A stretch of 10,779 bases of DNA. Source: Candidatus Methanomethylophilaceae archaeon (lineage in GTDB: Archaea > Thermoplasmatota > Thermoplasmata > Methanomassiliicoccales > Methanomethylophilaceae). The notes beneath the pieces were generated by a model. The model was not told the DNA's origin, searched no databases, and saw nothing but the letters and a program-made list of their open reading frames with translations. Every line of letters begins with the position of its first letter. Within the stretch, counting starts at the first letter, position 1. Shown here in pieces: positions 7,385 to 10,779 of this stretch. The DNA lies in assembly GCA_013329105.1 (NCBI GenBank), contig DUKW01000092.1, positions 1 to 10,779 of the forward strand, read 5' to 3'. Both the position numbers and the translations under genes were made by a program.

Positions 7385-7428
7385 GGTTACCGCTCAATAT
7401 TAGAAAATAACCTGGCTGCTTACGGAAA

Positions 7429-7563
7429 ATGAATGATCATGGGTTCTATAATCATCTCGTATTTGATCGTCGACTGGTGTTTCTGGTGTTGCAACTCCTT
7501 TTATCCATCCATTTATTTGTTTTTGGAATAGGTATAATCGATGCTATTGGGGCCCCTCTATAG
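7429..7563 (+). CDS. Possible 44-residue single-pass membrane peptide
   Basis: ATG to TAG gives 44 residues: a polar, His/Asp-containing N-terminus (MNDHGFYNHLVFDRR) followed by an almost uninterrupted hydrophobic stretch (residues 16-38, LVFLVLQLLL then IHLFVFGIGII) long enough to span a membrane. It lies about 50 bp downstream of a palindromic TATA box that could serve this strand. The ribosome site is poor (CGGAAA directly before ATG). I do not recognise the peptide. Hydrophobic short frames arise by chance in T-rich DNA, so this is a candidate only. Confidence 0.25.
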   Translation: MNDHGFYNHLVFDRRLVFLVLQLLLSIHLFVFGIGIIDAIGAPL

Positions 7564-7689
7564 GATGGAGTCTGCCCACTCAGTCAAAAAGAATACCAAA
7601 AGGTTCTTGGAAAACAGTTAGTGACATAAAAAATAGGTATGAAATAAAGTTCAAATAGGATAATTAACTTTAAGCGATGAGGTTTCAAA

Positions 7690-7857
7690 ATGGTAGTTAA
7701 AATAAATGCGGATGAGTGTGTTGCCTGCGGAGCCTGCGCAGACGTTTGCCCTGAGGGCGCTATCACCGTTGATGATATTGCTGTGGTCGATCCGGATACC
7801 TGTATCGACTGCCACACATGTATCGATGAGTGTCCCTCTGATGCCATCTCGGAGTGA
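7690..7857 (+). CDS. 2[4Fe-4S] ferredoxin, 55 residues
   Basis: Small soluble electron carrier. The 55-residue product has two classic cluster motifs: C10-x2-C13-x2-C16-x3-C20-P and C38-x2-C41-x2-C44-x3-C48-P. Each set of three binds one [4Fe-4S] cluster and its fourth Cys serves the other, as in clostridial-type ferredoxins. The protein is acidic and length is normal for the family. ATG 7690 is preceded by GAGGT (7679-7683) at 6 nt spacing, supporting the start. The next gene, a flavoprotein reductase, is convergent with its stop 88 bp away and is a natural electron partner. The pyrimidine-rich tract after the stop (7886-7920) may help termination. Confident as a real gene despite its size. 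Confidence 0.93.
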   Translation: MVVKINADECVACGACADVCPEGAITVDDIAVVDPDTCIDCHTCIDECPSDAISE

Positions 7858-7945
7858 GAGAGGGTAGGTGCACAGAACGCAGAAACTAACTTTCTACATT
7901 TCTTCCTTTCGATTTCACTGGCGACATATGTAGGCGCCAAGCCAC
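7858..7945. terminator. Convergent 3' region with short GC hairpin
   Basis: Between the ferredoxin stop and the stop of the reductase lies a pyrimidine-rich plus-strand tract (7886-7917) followed by a 5-bp inverted repeat, TGGCG (7919-7923) and CGCCA (7935-7939), whose loop contains the palindrome ACATATGT. It is well placed to separate the convergent transcripts, but no run of five or more T is seen, so termination here is a weak inference. Confidence 0.25.
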
Positions 7946-8881
7946 TTAGGCCCAATATGGTTTTTTTATGAATTTGTATGCACTGTTTGCGGCAGGAGCC
8001 GCCTCTCCACAGGCGGTGGCGATCCTACGGCATTTACCGCTATAGAACACCACATCACCGCAAGCGAAAACACCAGGACGGGATGTCCGCATTTCGCTGT
8101 CGACAATCAATAAACCCCCTTCGTTAAGGTCAAGGTCCCATCTTTTGAGATCCTCTAAGTCGGGATTGATGCCGATATTGATAATCACCATATCCGCCGG
8201 GATGTCGAAACGTTTACCCTTACATTCTAGGGTCACACTTTCCACTTTTTCGTTTCCGTTAATAGATATGGTATTGGTTTCTAGCAGGCAGTTGACCCCG
8301 CTGTTCGTTAGGGCCTCCACCACACTCTCATCCGCCCGGAAGGTGTTGCGGCGATGGACCAATGTTGTGTGAGTAACACTGTCAGCGATGAGCGCCATCT
8401 CTAAGGCGCTGTTGCCTCCTCCTATCATTACCATACGCTTATCTACCAGACGATCCTTTTCGGGAAGTACGTAGTCAACACCTTTTCCATAAAACTCCTC
8501 TTCACCAGGTATACCTAGTTTCCGTGGTTTGAATAAGCCCATACCTATCGCTACGATAACTGTACGGCCATGATACTCATGCTCATCTCCTCTTACTATA
8601 AAGAAACCATCACCCTCCTTTATCTCTTTCACATGACAGCTCTCAATGATCTCACAACCCATTGACATGGCATGGGCTACCAAACGCTCCGACAGTTTTT
8701 TGGCCTGGATTTCAGCGAAACCTGGATAGTTGTGTATACCCTTATCAGGATAGAGGCTTTTCAGCTGACCTCCGGCTGATGCAGCATCTAAAATAATCGT
8801 CTTCATCTTTCTCGACCCAGAATATATCCCTGCGGCCAGTCCTGCGGGGCCAGCGCCGATTATGATAAGGTCGTGAATCAT
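7946..8881 (-). CDS. Ferredoxin-NAD(P)+ reductase, TrxR-like (YumC type), lacking the redox CxxC
   Basis: 311-residue FAD/NAD(P)H protein of the thioredoxin-reductase fold. It has FAD-binding IGAGPAGLAAGIY (G9, G11, G14), GGQLKSLYP at 38-45, FKPRKLGIPGE, NADPH-binding GGGNSA (154-159) with HRRNTFR (176-182; the HRRxxxR pattern favours NADPH), and FACGD (272-276). True thioredoxin reductases carry CATC or similar before the GGG loop; here the place reads GVDYVL (134-139), with no Cys. With the GGQL-LYP and FKPRKL blocks, this fits the YumC-type ferredoxin-NADP reductases. The C-terminus ends KKPYWA, shorter than bacterial members, and its aromatics might stack on the flavin. It converges on a ferredoxin gene and diverges from ferritin. 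A TATA-like element precedes ATG 8881. An older database label of thioredoxin reductase would be misleading. Confidence 0.88.
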   Translation of the reverse strand: MIHDLIIIGAGPAGLAAGIYSGSRKMKTIILDAASAGGQLKSLYPDKGIHNYPGFAEIQAKKLSERLVAHAMSMGCEIIESCHVKEIKEGDGFFIVRGDEHEYHGRTVIVAIGMGLFKPRKLGIPGEEEFYGKGVDYVLPEKDRLVDKRMVMIGGGNSALEMALIADSVTHTTLVHRRNTFRADESVVEALTNSGVNCLLETNTISINGNEKVESVTLECKGKRFDIPADMVIINIGINPDLEDLKRWDLDLNEGGLLIVDSEMRTSRPGVFACGDVVFYSGKCRRIATACGEAAPAANSAYKFIKKPYWA

Positions 8882-8902
8882 TACGAACTTCCAACTAATA
8901 CA

Positions 8903-8913
8903 ATGTATAATAA
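8903..8913 (-). promoter_or_regulatory. TATA-like element for the reductase gene
   Basis: In minus-strand sense the sequence reads TTATTATACAT, centred about 27 bp before ATG 8881. That spacing implies a transcript start close to the ATG and a short or absent leader. It lies in the 147-bp divergent region shared with ferritin, so both genes could be controlled from one site. No clear operator palindrome was found. Confidence 0.4.
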
Positions 8914-9028
8914 TTTTATCCAGTGTTGGATGCGAGGTCTGTGGCTTGATATCAATGGTAATTTAGTTGCTATTCAAAAAAGATTAAAACCTGGTCGTTA
9001 CTACTTTATGGTTAAGGAGGGTCTTTAA

Positions 9029-9544
9029 ATGATGTCAGAAGAGTTGAAGAAAGCTATGAACGATCAATTGGTAGCAGAAGTCTACTCCGCTTATATGTAT
9101 TGGTCTATGGCCTCTTATCTGCACGGGCAGGACTACCCTGGTATGGCACACTGGATGGAGGCTCAGGCCAAAGAGGAGCTCTCACATGCTGCCCGCATAT
9201 ACAATTATTTGATAGATAGAGGGGTGAAGGTCTCTATGGCTGCTGTGGAAGCGCCTCCTGTCGAATGGGACTCGCCTCTTCATGTTATGGAAAATGTTTT
9301 GGAACATGAGAAGAAAGTCACCGCAATGATCCATAACCTTGTGGACATTGCCATTAATGAGAAGGATTATGCTACAAATCGGTTCTTATCTTGGTTTGTG
9401 GAGGAGCAGGTGGAAGAGGAGAGTAGTGCTCATGCCATCCTTGCACGGATGAAGAAGCTTGGAGATGACGTTCAGGGTCTCATAATGCTCGACAATGAGA
9501 TGGCCTCACGAAAACCACTTTATCATATATTGCCAAAAGATTGA
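9029..9544 (+). CDS. ftn: Ferritin, non-heme, FtnA type
   Basis: Iron-storage protein expected to form a hollow shell and oxidise Fe(II). At 171 residues it has the normal four-helix plus short helix length. The dinuclear ferroxidase site is intact and, numbered from the first Met, falls at E17, E50, H53, E94 and Q127, with E130 as a likely third-site ligand and Y24 nearby, the same positions I recall for E. coli FtnA. There is no heme-binding Met context that would make it bacterioferritin. Start: two ATGs in a row (9029, 9032), with AAGGAGGG at 9014-9021 placing initiation at 9029. It is divergent from the ferredoxin reductase and followed by a hairpin terminator, so it is probably transcribed alone. 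Confidence 0.96.
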   Translation: MMSEELKKAMNDQLVAEVYSAYMYWSMASYLHGQDYPGMAHWMEAQAKEELSHAARIYNYLIDRGVKVSMAAVEAPPVEWDSPLHVMENVLEHEKKVTAMIHNLVDIAINEKDYATNRFLSWFVEEQVEEESSAHAILARMKKLGDDVQGLIMLDNEMASRKPLYHILPKD

Positions 9545-9551
9545 ATACCAA

Positions 9552-9584
9552 CGCCGTATCCCCGGCGCAATCTCTCATTTTTTT
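9552..9584 (+). terminator. Hairpin plus T7 terminator after ferritin
   Basis: A short GC stem, CGCCG (9552-9556) and CGGCG (9563-9567) with a six-base loop, is followed by caatctctca and seven T residues (9578-9584). It starts 8 bp after the ferritin stop and lies before the NfeD start at 9623. The T run alone would suffice in archaea. It separates ferritin from the NfeD-slipin pair. Confidence 0.55.
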
Positions 9585-9622
9585 AGGAAGCATGATATAG
9601 TTCTAGCATCATCGTAGGAACC

Positions 9623-10099
9623 ATGTCCGATCTGGCAACCAGCCTTGCTCTGGTACTCGCAATCACAGGGATCCTATTCCTTATTGCGGAGGCTCTCAGC
9701 CCGGGGGTATTCTTGATAATTCCAGGGACCGTTCTGTTGATATTGGGTATAATCGGATTGGTTTATCCCGATATTTTATTGAGTTGGTGGTCCCCCATTA
9801 TCGCAGCAGTTATTCTGATACCTACGACAATACTCACTATCAAGTTTTATCAAAGACTAGCTGAGCCTATACCACCGACGACTACCGTGTCGAGTTCTCT
9901 AATAGGCCGGACAGGTGTAGTAACTGTCAAGATAATGCCTGGAACATTGCGAGGTAAAGTCCGTGTGAGTAACGACATATGGAGCGCCACCTCTGATCAG
10001 GAAATCGAGGTCGGTGAGAAGGTCAGGATAATCGACAGTGAAGGTGTCCATATAAAGGTCATCCCTATTGGAACGGAGGATACTAGAAATGAATGTTGA
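9623..10099 (+). CDS. NfeD-family membrane protein (short form)
   Basis: 158-residue membrane protein. Three hydrophobic spans (about 7-27, 29-48, 53-75) are followed by a soluble OB-fold domain (92-148) with LIGRTGVV, GKVRV, the conserved W120 in DIWSAT, EVGEKVRIID and HIKVIPI. This is the NfeD1b-like form without the N-terminal ClpP-type serine protease domain seen in long NfeD proteins. Short NfeD proteins are typically partners of SPFH/slipin proteins, and one follows here with an 11-nt overlap. ATG at 9623 has only a weak GGAA before it; GATATAG (9594-9600) about 26 bp upstream is a weak TATA candidate consistent with a near-leaderless transcript. The exact role (membrane microdomain organisation or quality control) is not settled for the family. 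Confidence 0.9.
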   Translation: MSDLATSLALVLAITGILFLIAEALSPGVFLIIPGTVLLILGIIGLVYPDILLSWWSPIIAAVILIPTTILTIKFYQRLAEPIPPTTTVSSSLIGRTGVVTVKIMPGTLRGKVRVSNDIWSATSDQEIEVGEKVRIIDSEGVHIKVIPIGTEDTRNEC

Positions 10100-10779
10100 A
10101 ATCATCATAGGGTTGTTGGTTTTTATTATAGCCGCTGTACTGATAATTTTGGTAAGTGGTGTAAAAATCGTACAGCCTTATGAACAAGCAATTTATATGA
10201 GGCTTGGTAAGTACATAAAAACACTGGATCAGGGGTTCAACGTTGTCGTACCGCTTATAAATGAAGTGGTGAAGTTGGATCTCAGGACACAGGTGTTGGA
10301 TGTTCCCAGGCAAGAGGTTATAACGAAAGACAACTCGCCCGTTTTCGTCGACGCTGTGATATACATTAAGGTAATAGATCCAGTGAAGGCCTATTTTGAG
10401 GTCACTAACTATCGTACTGCCACATTATTCTTAGCTCAGACTACACTGAGGTCTGTCATCGGAGAGATGGAGTTGGATCAGATTTTTTCCAGTCGTGAGA
10501 TGATCAATCTCCAGCTACGTGACACTCTCGACGAGAGCACCGATAAGTGGGGTGTTAAGGTTGAAGCTGTGGAGATCAGAGAAGTCGAGCCCGCAAGCCG
10601 TGTAAAGGAATCAATGGAAGAGCAGACGTCGGCTGAGAGGAGAAGGCGTGCCGCCATATTGGAGGCTGACGGAAAGAAGAGAGCAGCCATATTGGAGGCA
10701 GAGGGAATGAAGAGGTCCCGCATTCTGGAAGCGGAGGGTCTTCGTCAGTCAATGATACTGGAATCAGAGGGCGAAAGGC
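10089..10779 (+). CDS. Slipin/stomatin-like SPFH protein, N-terminal 230 residues (cut by window edge)
   Basis: Membrane-anchored scaffold protein. A single hydrophobic anchor (4-23) is followed by the SPFH/band-7 domain (~25-175) with the stomatin hallmarks QPYEQAIYMRLGKY, DLRTQVLDVPRQEVITKDN, VDAVIYIKVIDP, QTTLRSVIGEMELD and WGVKVEAVEIREV. From residue 188 an 11-residue repeat (xxILEAEGxxR) builds a helical coiled coil running off the window. GGAGG (10075-10079), 9 nt upstream, lies inside nfeD, and ATG 10089 overlaps the nfeD end by 11 nt, so the two are translationally linked and probably act together in a membrane assembly. The missing part should hold the rest of the coiled coil and the C-terminal tail. 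Confidence 0.95.
   Translation, partial: MNVEIIIGLLVFIIAAVLIILVSGVKIVQPYEQAIYMRLGKYIKTLDQGFNVVVPLINEVVKLDLRTQVLDVPRQEVITKDNSPVFVDAVIYIKVIDPVKAYFEVTNYRTATLFLAQTTLRSVIGEMELDQIFSSREMINLQLRDTLDESTDKWGVKVEAVEIREVEPASRVKESMEEQTSAERRRRAAILEADGKKRAAILEAEGMKRSRILEAEGLRQSMILESEGER
10650..10779 (+). repeat. 33-bp tandem repeats encoding 11-residue coiled-coil units
   Basis: Three full units (10650-10682, 10683-10715, 10716-10748) and part of a fourth encode AAILEADGKKR, AAILEAEGMKR, SRILEAEGLRQ and SMILESEGER. The first two are the closest at DNA level (shared ccatattggaggc). The hendecad spacing predicts a long helix. The array continues beyond the window, so its copy number is unknown. Confidence 0.85.

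Larger units (their letters stand above)
7352..7689. other. 338-bp AT-rich intergenic region between divergent genes
   Basis: This gap separates the minus-strand operon from the plus-strand ferredoxin. I see the TATA element at 7371-7384, a 44-codon reading frame (7429-7563), and an A/T-rich tract (7620-7675) that probably holds the ferredoxin promoter; cataaaaaata at 7625-7635 is the best weak candidate. I find no tRNA, no long repeat and no stable long hairpin. An untranslated small RNA cannot be excluded. Confidence 0.5.

Noticed and set aside
7352..7689. Possible tRNA or structured RNA gene in the longest intergenic gap
   Set aside because: I looked for a TpsiC-like GGTTCRAATCC and matching acceptor arms on both strands and found none. 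The only inverted repeats are short and imperfect.
7584..7955. 123-residue minus-strand reading frame
   Set aside because: It is antisense to the ferredoxin with its two perfect Cys motifs and overlaps the end of the reductase. Composition is Ser/Thr-rich with no recognisable motif.
10478..10723. 81-codon minus-strand frame with internal repeats (PSASNMAA)
   Set aside because: The repeats are just the complement of the slipin 33-bp units, so it is a shadow.

Overview
The window looks archaeal and probably euryarchaeal. Three things suggest this: a glycyl-tRNA synthetase of the alpha2 archaeal/eukaryotic type, a valyl-tRNA synthetase resembling the archaeal lineage, and archaeal signals (TATA boxes 22-28 bp before start codons, oligo-T terminators). 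Clear GGAGG-type ribosome sites occur inside operons, while some first genes look nearly leaderless. Base composition is moderate. I cannot name the lineage; Thermoplasmata-like groups are a guess. I see no insertion sequence, CRISPR array, rRNA or tRNA.

Layout: positions 1-7351 are one long minus-strand block. Read in transcription order, it holds a cytosine-deaminase-like amidohydrolase, a universal stress protein (UspA), a four-CBS protein and glyS. These four are packed with gaps of 13, -1 and 9 nt. After a 209-bp gap with an oligo-T run come a second four-CBS protein and valS, which runs off the left edge. Then comes a 338-bp AT-rich gap with a possible 44-residue membrane peptide, a 55-residue 2[4Fe-4S] ferredoxin (plus) and a convergent flavoprotein reductase (minus). 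Next is a divergent ferritin (plus), then an overlapping NfeD/slipin membrane pair (plus), with the slipin cut by the right edge.

The most interesting gene is the second CBS protein (1905-3089). Its last ~105 residues look like a ribosome hibernation factor (HPF/RaiA, S30AE) domain, which would give an adenine-nucleotide-sensing module fused to a ribosome-binding domain. It lies immediately upstream of valS and downstream of the operon carrying glyS, UspA and another CBS protein. I read this block as a translation and energy-status locus: ATP/AMP-binding sensors, two aminoacyl-tRNA synthetases and a candidate ribosome silencer.

A second theme is redox and iron. The flavoprotein has the TrxR fold but lacks the redox CxxC, matching YumC-type ferredoxin-NADP reductases. 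It sits tail to tail with a ferredoxin and head to head with a ferritin that keeps every ferroxidase ligand. An NADPH-to-ferredoxin-to-ferritin route for iron release is a reasonable but untested idea.
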